Of a DNA stretch of 64,000 nucleotides, positions 24,271-35,292 are shown piece after piece. The stretch comes from Henckelia pumila (taxonomy: Eukaryota > Streptophyta > Magnoliopsida > Lamiales > Gesneriaceae), in the NCBI RefSeq assembly GCF_033568475.1, contig NC_133121.1:129240375-129304374 (forward strand), in the 5' to 3' direction. The notes beneath the pieces were generated by a model. It saw only the letters and a list, made by a program, of their open reading frames with translations. It made no database searches and had not been told where the DNA came from. Numbering within the stretch: position 1 is the first letter of the stretch; each line of letters opens with the position of its first letter. The position numbers and the translations under genes are program-made.

Positions 24271-24499
24271 CTCCCTCCGTCTCAATTATATTTTTCACGT
24301 TTTTTTTTTGTCCCAAATATATAGTCATATATCATATTTAGTAATATTTTTTTACAATTCTTTAACACACCTTGAAAATTGCGCAATCATTTTTTAATAC
24401 ATTGAATAAAAATAAAATATGAAGTTTATATAAAATTTGTTTTTCCAATATATTTTTCTTAATCCGTGTGAAAATTTCTTAATTGTGTGATGGAGGGAG
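24271..24499. mobile_element. Stowaway-type MITE
   Basis: 229 bp bounded by TA on both sides (24269-24270 and 24500-24501). The ends are CTCCCTCCGTCTCAATTAT and, inverted on the right, CTCCCTCCATCACACAATT. TA target plus CTCCCTCCGT termini define Stowaway (Tc1/mariner) MITEs. Confidence 0.85.
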
Positions 24500-25822
24500 T
24501 ACTTATTAACCCTTCTATACACAATACACGTCGTAGGTTTAATTTGTTGGGTGGGAGGGAGTACCATATTTTGATTTTGAGTTTGACATAAAAATATTGA
24601 AAAATGGTTTCTTGGACTTGGAAGGCCGATGAAAATTGGAATTTTAAATCGCGATGGTTCTTTCGTTTCGCTGAGAAAATCATCGTAGATGATAGATTTA
24701 ATCAATCGTTAGAAGGGTTTCCATTGTTTTTGTTTTGTTTACTGTAGACCAAATTTGATTTAGCCTGAATTAAATGTTCGTTATGAATTTTGAAGATTCA
24801 AGATTGTTCATACTGTTCGATACAACTTCGTTATTTCTGTTCTGCCTATTGTGTAAATGGATATGTTTTTCTCACATTTTGTAACTACGTCGCTTTTTTT
24901 TTTTTTTTTTTTTTTCTCTCTCTCTCAAGTATATAAGAGCAATTTGTTAACCTCAAGTACTGATTGTTCTGTTGAAGCGTAATGATCTAATCTAATATAA
25001 TAGGGAAAATTTTGAAGTCTTTTTACTTTAGAATTTAGACAAGTTTCGAACACGCCTGAATTTTAGACTCATAAGTTTTTTATGTAGGATTCGGCCACAT
25101 TGGCTCCTATATTTTGGATGGTGCAGTTTGGTGTTAGAGTTTCTATATTAGATAGCAGAGTTCAGGTAGTCATATAGTTCAAGTAATCTTGTTAATTATC
25201 TGATTCTGGTGGATTTATTGTTTTCTCTGTACAAGTGAGGTTCCAGTGAGGAAGTGTCGAGCCACCTGAATCAAAATGTTATTCTGTTCTTGCTCTTATC
25301 TAAATATTTGTGATTTTAAACACCGCTAGACTCATTGATGGGACCATGCAAGATGCATAAATAGAAAGTCTATAGATCGACATACATAAGATAATAGTGC
25401 ATGCATGACCCTATCTTTTATAGAATTCGAGCCAAGCTTTGGACAAAACAAGGATGATTGAGCATTTAATGTCTTATCGTTCTCACTAAGTGGTGCCTTA
25501 TAGTGTAGTGCAAGTATTTCATGACAATTTTGATGGAGATGCATTTGTACAGTGAAGTCATGAATTGTTATATGTGCTACTGCTACATAAAATTATTGCA
25601 TGCTTGTGAAATCCCTGTTAGATGACATAGTTGCTTTAGTTTGATTTTTGGTTACACATGATGCTTGTGAATTACCTGGTTTTGATGGTTATGGGATTGG
25701 TGAGGTGCGTCTAACGTTACCGGTTTTGATGGTTCCATCACGAGGGCCTTCAAATGTTGTTGTGTGCTACCCTCTCAGAAATGAAAAGGACCGAACAACA
25801 TGAGTGTCTGGGAACTGTCGAT

Positions 25823-25846
25823 GCTACCCACAGCCCTGTGGGTAGC
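25823..25846. repeat. Perfect 11-bp inverted repeat with 2-bp loop
   Basis: GCTACCCACAG, CC, CTGTGGGTAGC. A third, imperfect arm (CCCCTGTGGGCAGCATG) lies about 50 bp downstream, so this may be the remains of a small foldback element. Confidence 0.7.
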
Positions 25847-26899
25847 GTGATGAGTTTTAATTGGTCCAAATCAGTGGGCCCCTGTGGGCAGCATGTACAA
25901 AACCGAGTGTCTGATGAACTTTAAATTGGCTGTTGCAGACTTGCAGTTTCTCATATGCATGGCATTGGATTGAAGATAATTCAGGAGGGACTAGAATAAA
26001 TCACTGTTTTAGCTAATAATATATGTAATAGATACTCTGTGAACTGTGGGTCAATGACATGCATGTATTGTTCTTGCAAAATATTCACCATAATTAGCAT
26101 TTTATTTTATTTTATTTTTTTAAAAAAACCTTTGGATGACTTTTTTTGGACCGAGATATCTTATCCTTTTTAACTTTTTTTTCTTTTGATCTCCTTTCTT
26201 TTGTACTAGCACGTAGCAATGCTATTTATTAATTGTGAAAAAATTGAAACGCAGTATGTATCTTGGAATTGCAATCTTAATTTGAGAATAAGTTTTTTTG
26301 TGAGACAACATACTTGGAATAATTTTCTGTGAGATTGCACGTTTCATTAGAAGTAAAAAATCATAATTTTGTAAAACTAATCGGGGAAATAGTTGAAGTT
26401 GTAATAATTTAAATATTTAGGATTTCAGTGGGCAGGTGCCGCAGCTCCCAAAGACGTTATGTGGGAAAATAAAATCCGAGTAGATTTTTTCTTACGTCAT
26501 GTCATTATGATATTAAAAAAATTAATTTAATTCGATCTCATTTTTATATTTTATCCTCGCGTCATTTTGATTCATGAGATCTCTCTCTTTATTCAACCCT
26601 TCTCCTTCACTCTGTTTTGACCGAAAGGTACGTATTGTTTCCACACTCAATTAGCAGTGCAGTGTGTTGAAAATCTCATCTCAGATTCGAAATAAGGTAA
26701 TTCTCCTTTCAATTTAGGGACGCAAAATCGATCCAGTGTTTGGCCCATCGTTATTTGTTCGTAGTTCATACCGAGGCTTTAAATTTGTCTGCTAAAATTT
26801 AGTTTATAGAACTGCACCCTGATGCTGGATTCTGTGGGAAGGTTGTTGATGTGACAAATTGATGTAAAGGCGAGGAATTTGATGAAAAACTTTTGAGAA

Positions 26900-28387
26900 A
26901 TGGACTCCCTTTACTCCAACAGATTGAAAAAGAAACCGAAGAATCATCGTAATTATACAACTCCGCTCCTTTTCACTTCCGCCATTTTCCTCTTTTGCGT
27001 TGTTTTCTTCGTCGTCTCCAGAATCTTCTTTTCTCCTCCTCCTACGGCTCTCTTCCGAAATTCTGAACAAGTTCTCCATACCCAGTGCTCAAGCTCCAGT
27101 GTCTCGGGAGAGAAGTTCCTCTGGTATGCTCCTCACAGTGGGTTCAGCAATCAGCTCTCTGAGTTCAAGAACGCCATTCTAATTGCTGCAATCTTGAACA
27201 GGACATTGATCATTCCACCTGTTCTTGATCATCATGTTGTTGCCCTTGGTAGTTGCCCTAAATTTAGGGTCTTGAGCCCCAACGATTTGAGATACGCAGT
27301 GTGGAATCATAGTATTCAGCTCGTTCGTGAACGCAGGTATATATCCATGGCTGACATAATTGATCTTTCATCTATAGCATCCGTTTCAGTTAGATTTATA
27401 GATTTCAGAGTTTTTGTTTCTATGTGGTGTGGGGTGAATTTCAACTTGTTTTGCACCGAGGACTTGAGTGTACATTCATCTTTAAATGAACAGCTGCATC
27501 AGTGTGGATCATCTCTATCTGGACATGACAGCAATATGAATAAATGTGTGTATGCTTCGGTAGAAGATTGTCGAACAACAGTATGGACTTACCAAAGCGA
27601 CGAAAAAGATGGGATTTTGGATTCGTTTCAGGCTGATGATGAACTCAGGAAGAAAAAGAAAATTTCGTTCATCAGAAAAAGAAAAGATATCTATAAGGCC
27701 TTTGGTCCTAGATCTGCTGCTGGAGCAGCCACTGTTCTGGCATTTGGTAGCCTTTTTACCTCACAATACAAGGGCTCTGAATCGTATATTGACATTCACA
27801 AAGCTCCAAAAGATCAGAGGATACAGTTATTGATTCAGAAGATGGAGTTTCTTCCATTTGTGCCGGAGATCTTAAATGCCGGGAAGAAGTTTACTTATGA
27901 GACAATTAAGGCTCCATTTCTCTGCGCACAGCTTAGATTATTGGATGGACAATTCAAGAATCACTGGAAAACTACGTTTTTAGGGGTTAAGCAAGTGTTG
28001 AATTCATTGATACAGAAGGGTCCTCTCCCAATTCATTTGTTCGTGATGACTGATCTTCCCTTTCATAACTGGACTGGAAGCTATTTGGGTGAGTTGGCAA
28101 AAAATTCTGATGATTTCAAGCTAATTTTTCTCAGAGAGGAAGACAAGTTAATCGCCCAAACTGCTAAGAAGGTGTTAAATCCAGGGCATGGTATGAAGCT
28201 TCGATTTGCTACTAGTAATTTTGATGGGAAAGAGGAGCAATGCAATGCTGTTTCACTGCCTGATATACTTCTGTTTATAGAAGAAACTATTTGCAGCTGT
28301 GCTACTTTAGGTTTCATCGGGACTTCCGGATCAACCATTGCTGAAAGTATTGAATTGATGAGAAAGCATAACATATGTTCGGTGTGA
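26900..28387 (+). CDS. GDP-fucose O-fucosyltransferase-like protein
   Basis: A single exon of 495 codons. A basic N-terminal tail is followed by a membrane anchor at about residues 20-45 (FTSAIFLFCVVFFVVS), so a type II Golgi protein is expected. The luminal part begins FLWYAPHSGFSNQLSEFKNA, the family's donor-site start, and includes PFLCAQLRLLDGQFKNHW (equivalent to the HxRxE/D loop of other members) and FIGTSGSTIAESIELMR near the C terminus, a typical nucleotide-sugar-binding end. Overall it resembles the divergent plant group that includes the OFUT30/SUB1-like proteins; this assignment is from memory and only moderately sure. The acceptor is unknown. ATG 26900 is the first in-frame start, and no break is seen. 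Confidence 0.85.
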   Translation: MDSLYSNRLKKKPKNHRNYTTPLLFTSAIFLFCVVFFVVSRIFFSPPPTALFRNSEQVLHTQCSSSSVSGEKFLWYAPHSGFSNQLSEFKNAILIAAILNRTLIIPPVLDHHVVALGSCPKFRVLSPNDLRYAVWNHSIQLVRERRYISMADIIDLSSIASVSVRFIDFRVFVSMWCGVNFNLFCTEDLSVHSSLNEQLHQCGSSLSGHDSNMNKCVYASVEDCRTTVWTYQSDEKDGILDSFQADDELRKKKKISFIRKRKDIYKAFGPRSAAGAATVLAFGSLFTSQYKGSESYIDIHKAPKDQRIQLLIQKMEFLPFVPEILNAGKKFTYETIKAPFLCAQLRLLDGQFKNHWKTTFLGVKQVLNSLIQKGPLPIHLFVMTDLPFHNWTGSYLGELAKNSDDFKLIFLREEDKLIAQTAKKVLNPGHGMKLRFATSNFDGKEEQCNAVSLPDILLFIEETICSCATLGFIGTSGSTIAESIELMRKHNICSV

Positions 28388-29039
28388 ATTCTGGCTTCTG
28401 CTTCAAGATGTTTCTGTTGATGAGTTAATAAGTTGTGGGAGCATTGCTATTTTTGTTTTATTGTGGGAGCTAATATTGCCTCGATATTTTCTTGTCCAAC
28501 TTATGAAGCAAGGAATAGGTAAGGAAGAACTACTGGTGAGATAGACCAAACAACCTATACAGGTTTTGCATTTGTTGCTTCCAAATGTTATTTTGATAGT
28601 TGTGGTGTTAGACTGATCAAAGCAATGAAGCTCCTACTCTTTTTTTTAAAAAAATTAAAATAAAAAATACCGTATTAATAAAAGAAGGCTAAATGTCCAA
28701 GAAATGTTTCTTTTCCCACTTAAATTGGTCTTTTTTTATTTTGTATCCACTTTTAGTTGAAATATGCTTATACTTTTGAGATAAGGTTCGTGATTGTGCA
28801 ACATTTTCTAATTACTAGCTGTTTTTGTCAACCGTGAAGCAAGAAAAGTGTTCTTCGGGATGACTCGGTTCTTGGTTCTGATGGTGTAATTCATGTGTCG
28901 CCTATAAGTGATAATTAGCAATGAATTGTTGTGATTCATTATATTTAAATGTTAATTGCTAGTTTCAACCTCATTGTGAAATTTTTTGTTGTACATTTTT
29001 CAAATATATGTGTGAAGCTGATCTTTCTTATGTGTGATG
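28388..29039. other. 3' flank of the fucosyltransferase-like gene
   Basis: Probable 3' UTR and AT-rich spacer. Nothing else seen. Confidence 0.4.
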
Positions 29040-29053
29040 GAACTGTTCAAATG

Positions 29054-29322
29054 CCGTAGGGCTCCAGATCCTAATGTTCCAATCTACACCAACACCACCT
29101 GCTACACCATTTAGTATCCCCAAAATTGTATTAACAACGGAAGGCCGGATTCGGATTTACTTATACTAGCGTTGGAACACCCAAGGGACTGTAGTTTGCC
29201 CAAGTTTGATCCGAAGAAATTTCTCCATATAACGAGGCACAAGTCACTAGCCTTTATTGGTGATTCAATTATGCGCAATCATGTTCAATTGTTGCTGTGC
29301 ATTCTCTAGCAGGTACATTTTC
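29054..29322 (+). pseudogene. TBL (trichome birefringence-like) gene fragment, PMR5 N-terminal domain
   Basis: The translation reads DPNVPIYTNTTC, YPQNCINNGRPDSD, RDCSLPKFDPKKFLHITRHK and SLAFIGDSIMRNHVQ, the PMR5N domain and GDS block of polysaccharide O-acetyltransferases. The TNTTC motif fits the TBL19-26 group. In-frame stops follow TCYTI and sit just before the last exon codon, and a GT splice site follows. The catalytic C-terminal half is absent. Remnant of a xylan or pectin acetyltransferase gene. Confidence 0.8.
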
Positions 29323-29885
29323 GGGCACCAGATTTCGAAGATTACATTTGGGAACTCTTCTGTGATCATAAAATTTTATCTGTAGTTATTTTGAGTTTGG
29401 AGTTTTGCAGCAATTAATAATTTTCACGTGTGCTTTTCATTCTTTTTGCAATCTGTATGGACCTACATCATGTCTGGCCAAATAAAATTCGGAGAACTAT
29501 ACATAAGGAGGCCAACAAAAGGAGTAACAATAAGGAGGCCATAAATTAATGTGGCCTCCTTATGGGCCACAGAACCGGAAACATTTGCCCAGAATCAGTA
29601 CATAACGAGGCCAACAAAAGTATATTTGGTAAAATATACAGAGTTTTGCACATACAAAAATTTTGGACCTGTGAACCTGAAAGTGGAACTAAACTTGTTT
29701 TAAAAAAAATAAAATAAAGTGAAACTAAACTGATATAAACCATGATAATCCGATATACACACAAACTGAAACTGAAAGCATCGAGTATAAATTTTCTCAA
29801 TTCTCGATTGCATGATGTTCACTTTTTGAAGCCAAAACCAAGGAAGTGCATAAAGATACAATTTTTTGGCTCTGAAACCCAGACA
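29323..29885. other. Spacer with hairpin between the two TBL-like pieces
   Basis: Contains the inverted repeat at 29530-29563 and copies of AAGGAGGCCAACAAAAGGA (about 29506) and CGAGGCCAACAAAAG (about 29604). No coding signal. Confidence 0.5.
29530..29563. repeat. Perfect 12-bp inverted repeat, 10-bp loop
   Basis: ATAAGGAGGCCA (29530-29541) pairs with TGGCCTCCTTAT (29552-29563). The word GGAGGCCA recurs nearby in direct orientation. Probable small foldback or MITE remnant. Confidence 0.7.
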
Positions 29886-29939
29886 AGAACACTAACTGAA
29901 ACGGGCAGGAAGTATAATGCATGGAATCAAGAAAATATG

Positions 29940-30204
29940 GGAAATTCTCACCATTTCGAGAAGGATAATGATCAAGATCCAGCAATAGATCGTCTGTGAT
30001 TTCTGGTGGCTCCGCCACATGTGGTGAAAAATGATCGTCCGCATTCAATCGGAGCTCAACATCATCGACCACAGAAGGTGAAAACAGTACAAAACTTGAA
30101 GAAAAGAGGCGATAAGCAAGGCCCAGTAACAGAAGGCACACTCTCAATTTCACGACAACTGACGAGAATGGGCTCCTGTAAACATTGCAGCCCAATTGTT
30201 TCAT
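29940..30204 (-). pseudogene. Isolated first exon of a type II membrane protein, possibly the TBL gene's own exon 1
   Basis: An ATG at 30204 opens a frame with one hydrophobic anchor (VVVKLRVCLLLLGLAYRLFS) and an acidic, proline-containing stem. It reaches a plausible donor (G|GTGAGA) near 29941. No downstream exon is found on this strand for at least 900 bp. The short cytosolic tail plus VKLxVCLLLxGLAxRL anchor is like TBL23-26 N termini, so it may be the lost partner of the facing fragment at 29054. This is inference; it might instead be an orphan exon. Confidence 0.4.
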
Positions 30205-32576
30205 TCTTTTCTCACCTCTGGGACCTTAATACATTGATAAGAAAAATATATATATAAATTTTTGGGTCTCTGTAATAGAGACTGACATAAAATAAATAGA
30301 AAGAGCGGAAGAAGAAATAAAGAAAGATGCTTGATATATATTCTTGAAATATTGATGATATAACTGAGAAGCAAAAAAAATTGAAGTCACAAAACCGTAT
30401 TTAGATGTCATCTACCCGTTCAAACTAGCAAGGAACGAATCTCATAATCCAAACTTGAAATTTAGGTAGTGTTTACAACATCTAAAAATAAGTTATTATA
30501 AATTTTTTTAACAAATTTTTGAAAAAAAAAATTCATAATTTTTTATATTTAGAAATTACAATCACTATCTTAAGTTCTGTTTAATTTTGATAATCCTAAG
30601 TTTGGTATGAGTTTTAAGACTCCATTCTAAATACTCAAGTTACTATACCTTCTCTAGTACCATTTCTCGAACCTCGACTTACAAGCAAGATTTTTGAATA
30701 CTGATGCAATCCTGAGTTCTCGCATTCTCGCATCAGTTATGAACTTTGGCTCGACTTGGACTAACTCAAGTACATATTATTGTCAAAGTTTATATATGAC
30801 TTTCAGATGTCGACGTGGGTCGCCACCCATTTGATAATTTGCCTCGGAGAATCATTTCATAGTTTATTTTAATCTGTCTGCGGATTTTACCTTTTTAACA
30901 GGTGAATTTGATTTTTTTTTGGTTGTCTTTTCTAGATTTCTTCCCACCCCCATCCGAGCTATATCTGTTGTTACATTTCTTTACCTTCTCGGTTCATATA
31001 TACCAAAGTACATTTCTTTCATCATATTTCAGTAACAGAGAGATTAAAAACTTGAAAGCATCCAGATTTATTGAATTATTCTCTTCCATTACGGTATTGA
31101 GTCTTCATTTTTAACTATTCTTTTTCCTCCAGTTCTTTAGATTATTCTTTTTTTTTTGGTTCCTTTTAAGTTTTTAATGTGCTATTGTTTTACATTTACG
31201 AAATTTGATATTTTTCAATTTGATTGTAATTTGTTCTTGAACCGAAATATTAGTTCTTAGATATGCTTACACTGCATTCCAATGCTTCAAAACTTTTACA
31301 GGAATCTTAAGTTGAGATTCAGTAACTCATATTTTTAGTTTGTTTTTTTGTTTTTTTGTTTTTTACTGTTTTTTCTTGAACAACAAATTAAAACGTTTGT
31401 TTTTTCCCATTCCGTGTTAAATTTATTAATTTGTAGACCTTCTTTTGAAAACAAGGAGATCTGGTGTTCTAAGATTATTTGTGGTCAGCTCCATTTTAAT
31501 TTTGTTATTCGGTACTTAGATAGGAAAATAAATTGAGGGACGTGGAAAATTATGGATATTGCTATCGCCATGGTGTCACAAGTGAATAATTCTGTTGTGT
31601 GACTATGATATCTTGGAAAAAAAAGAAGGAAAATTGAGAATATAAGAAACATGTATATGGAGTTTAGTCCCCTTTTAAAGATCTGTTGGTCTTTTTAATG
31701 TTTTGTTACTCCATCAAGTTGTTTCCTGTTCCCCGATTTTGGAGTTGTTCGATTCCACCCTTCGGGTAGTGCCTAAAGGATAGATCCAACTACCATTTTT
31801 TTTTGCATTTGAGATGTTCCTGTCGACTGATTTTGTTTATTGGAGTGATGCCTTGGTTCAAGATCTGTTGGATTTGTTTTTTTTTTTTTTTCTTTTGATT
31901 TTAATTAATTGTGTTGAGAATGTTGGATTTGTTATGTTGGCTGTCTATTTTGCTTGCACATCTCAGGCATTGACTTTATCCCGGTGGAGTGGATGTGAAG
32001 GCACTAGATGAATTTTAAAGCCTTTCCCAGCATGAATTTTTATGGGCATATTCAACCAAAATATGATTTTTATTCATCATGTTTTTGTGTGTGTGTGTGT
32101 GTAATTATAGGTTTCCTCCTTATTCTGTGTGTGTATGTGTTTTTTTTAAAAAAAATTTATTTGGCTAAAGAAAGGAGGCAAATCGAGTATTGCCTATATC
32201 ACCGAGTCACGAAAAAGTACCCATAATATGAACCATTGTTTTCTTGGTATCAAAAGTTGTATCATGGTAAAATAGTTACCGAATTGAAACAGATTATAAC
32301 GGATAGGTTCCAGACTGATTACGAATTAACCTGATCTATTGATTATGATGGTTTAGGTATGGCGGTCACATTTTAGACACACAACGCATGAGCATCGTTT
32401 GCTAGTGTATATAAATTGTATCTCTATATTTTATACACAACATTTTATCAGTGCTAATTTCAGTAATTTGACAGGGATTACACATTTTCATTTCCAATTT
32501 ATTATTTATCCAGTTTGCCAACTGGAGATGTTCTAGTTGTTGATCGAGTGTTCACATTTCCTCACTGACACCTGAT
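30205..32576. other. AT-rich spacer
   Basis: T-rich low-complexity DNA with a (GT) run near 32087. Small frames such as 30902-31114 or 31814-32011 are compositional. The last 200 bp should contain the PYRD promoter. No gene supported. Confidence 0.4.
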
Positions 32577-34468
32577 ATGTATACCCAAACAATCTTGTTT
32601 CTCAACCACATCCGCTACAACCCACCAATAATCCAGCAGAACAAATTGGTGTTTTCTCCCAACTTGAAATCTGGGTTTTGCAGTTCAGCCCCAAGAGTGT
32701 CTGATTCAGGAACTATTTCAAGAACTGGAGGTTGTTTGGCTGTAATTAGGAGAGGAGCATCACAGATAAATCAAGAAGAGAAGTGCAATGATGAGTATTA
32801 CATGAGGAGATGTTTGGAGGTTGCGAGAAAGGCAATCGGATGTACAAGTCCTAACCCAATGGTTGGATGTGTAATTGTTAGAGATGGGAAGATTGTCGGT
32901 GAAGGCTTCCACCCAAAAGCTGGCCAACCTCATGCCGAGGTGAATCGGGTTTCTAATCCTTTGCAAATGGTTTACCTAAGTTTATTTATGAATATGTATG
33001 TTTTTTGAAATTGTTTAACGTGGTTCCGTGGGTGATATAAATGTGTGATTCCTGGTATCTTGAAATAGTTAGTATTTGCTAGAAGCATTTTAATTTGGAG
33101 TGGTGTTTGTTGGTTTCCGGGAAGATTTGGGATAGATATGGACAGTAGTCTGGTTTAACTCTGTTTCATAAATATGATACTCATCTTCTCTTTTTTGTTT
33201 GTTAATTTAGAGATATGAACAGTTATTGGGACGTGATCTCTTCAATTCTGAATGATTATGATGGAGTATGTTATCTTTCATGTGTAAATTCAACGATATC
33301 GTTGGCTTAAGAGATAGGAGTAACATTTTATGGTTAACTGAAAAAATGGCAGCCTTTTTCAATGGAAATACTAAATTGTAGCGACTTATTTAGTGACAAC
33401 ACAGATTCTGATAAAAAATTTCATCAAGGGCATAGGTTTTTGCACTCAGAGATGCTGGGGATTTGGCGGAAAATAGTATTGCATATGTGAGTTTGGAGCC
33501 ATGTAACCATTATGGAAGAACTCCACCATGCACCGAAGCACTAATTAAAGCCAAAGTGAAAAAAGTGGTGGTTGGTATGGTGGATCCCAATCCGATTGTG
33601 GCTTCAGCAGGCGTTAAAAGACTGCAAGATGCCGGTATTGAAGTGATTGTAGGAGCCGAAGAAGAACTGTGCAAAAGGCTTAATGAAACCTACATTCATC
33701 AAATGCTGACTGGAAAACCCTTCGTTACTCTGAGGTACTTACTTTTTCTGGCCTAATCACTTCTTGATCTTAATAGTTCACAACTTTGATTGACTTTTTA
33801 TTGAACTTCTTTTGGTGGGTTCAGTAATTGATTCCTGATTGTCCTCAATATTGGTTCTTTTTTTAAACAGGTATTCCATGTCACTCGGTGGAAAACTTCT
33901 AGATCAGCTTGGCGAAAATGCCACGGAACGCGGTCAATATTACTCAAAATTGTTGCAAGAATATGATGCAGTCATACTCTCTTCTACTGCTCTGGCCAAC
34001 AAGTCTGCGCTCCCCGTGTCTAGTGAACTGGGGGCAAATCAACCTCTTACAATAGTGCTATCAAAATCCGCAAATTCCCTTATCCATGATCCCGATCTTA
34101 CTTCTAATGCTGCTTCAAAAGTAATGATCATCACTGGGAAAGAGCTTAAAGAGCTGGAAAATGGCCAAGAAGAGGTGCAGAGGACACTTTCTAATAGAAT
34201 GACTTTGGCTGAAATTCTTGAACATTGCAAGAGAAAAGGATTATGTAGTGTATTACTTGATTTAAGGGGAGACTATACTGATTTTGAGGATATACTGAAA
34301 GAGGGTTTTGATGAAGGTCTGTTCCAGAAAGTGGTGGTGGAGGTCTTGCCAATTTGGGGTGGAAGTGCAGCAAAAACACTAAATTTTGCGAATATGAAAA
34401 CAGGGGTGAGGAATTTGTCATCAAGAATCTCCGGTGAAAGTGTTATAGTTGAGGGATATATTTGTTGA
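32577..34468 (+). CDS. PYRD: Riboflavin biosynthesis deaminase PYRD, chloroplastic
   Basis: Three exons, 32577-32939, 33436-33734 and 33871-34468, join in phase to 419 residues, close to the usual plant length. An N-terminal stretch of about 70 residues, poor in acidic residues, is a likely plastid transit peptide. The deaminase domain follows (EEKCNDEYYMRRCLEVARKA, TSPNPMVGCVIV) with all zinc ligands and the catalytic glutamate: PHAE, then PCNHYGRTPPC across the first intron. The C-terminal half is the RibD reductase-like domain, which in plant PYRD is known to be degenerate and inactive. The enzyme deaminates the 2,5-diaminopyrimidine intermediate formed from GTP; a separate PYRR does the reduction. 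ATG 32577 is the first in-frame start. The gene looks intact. Confidence 0.95.
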
Positions 34469-34727
34469 AATTGCAACGAGAATTCAAAACTAAGATTATA
34501 CATCTCAATTGCAGAGTAGCTAGTCGGGAGCTATATATATCGGCCTCCATAAACTTGAAATTGATCTTTTATTATTCTACAAAGAAGTTCATGATTGATG
34601 TAGAAAAGTAGCTGTAGAGTGGATTTTGACATCTACGCCCACACAGCCACGCTATATTGACTGGAAGAAAATCTTAGTTCTTAAACTTGATTGATAATAA
34701 AAAAAACATGAACAGAAGGCATATAAA

Positions 34728-34799
34728 GGGTCCATAGCTCAGTGGTAGAGCAATTGACTGCAGATCAATAGGTCACCGGTTCGAACCCGGTTGGGCCCT
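34728..34799 (+). tRNA. tRNA-Cys (GCA)
   Basis: 72 nt folding as a full cloverleaf. Acceptor arms GGGTCCA and TGGGCCC pair with one G-U. The D arm contains AGCTCAGTGGTAGAGC, the anticodon loop is CTGCAGA (anticodon GCA), and the T arm is CCGGTTCGAACCCGG. A T-run (TCTTTTTTT) begins a few bases downstream, as expected for RNA polymerase III termination. There is no intron and no encoded CCA, which fits a nuclear gene. Confidence 0.97.
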
Positions 34800-35292
34800 T
34801 AATCTTTTTTTATATTGTTATGATATTTTCTCTCTCCCCCGCTATGCCGGATTCACAAAGTTCCACATTTCCAGCCAAAGGTACAACACATCGACACATC
34901 CATCTTAAAATTGGTTCCCAATTCATTAGAACCTCGCATTCTTTGAAAAAAAACATTTTTTTTTTCGATTAAAAAAAATTAATAATAATAGCAACAAGTC
35001 TCTTGCTTTCTTAAAATTTTGAATTTTTCATCTTAAACTCCACAAAAGACCTCCATGAGAATCCCATATGCACCTTTGATGTAATATCAGAAGTCCCTGG
35101 ATGTAGCAACCTTCTCCAAACTTCCCATGCATATTTTGTTGTATTGGTGTATTACACAGTCGATTTTAATGGAAACAAAATAATAACAATTCCAGTTCAG
35201 AACTCGTGCTATTTCAAGATCAAGTATGATTACACTCACAAAATCATACATCAGAGGTGGTTTTCTTTTGTTCAAGAAAGAAATGCAAAACA
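34800..35292. other. Spacer between tRNA-Cys and PRL1 3' end
   Basis: Includes the tRNA terminator and the presumed PRL1 3' UTR. No other signal. Confidence 0.4.

Larger units (their letters stand above)
23843..26899. other. Spacer with MITE and simple repeats
   Basis: Holds a Helitron-like 5' end at 23908, a Stowaway MITE at 24271, a T-run and (CT) tract at about 24893-24928, and a hairpin at 25823. The 300 bp before 26900 is the likely promoter and 5' UTR of the fucosyltransferase-like gene. No other gene supported. Confidence 0.45.
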
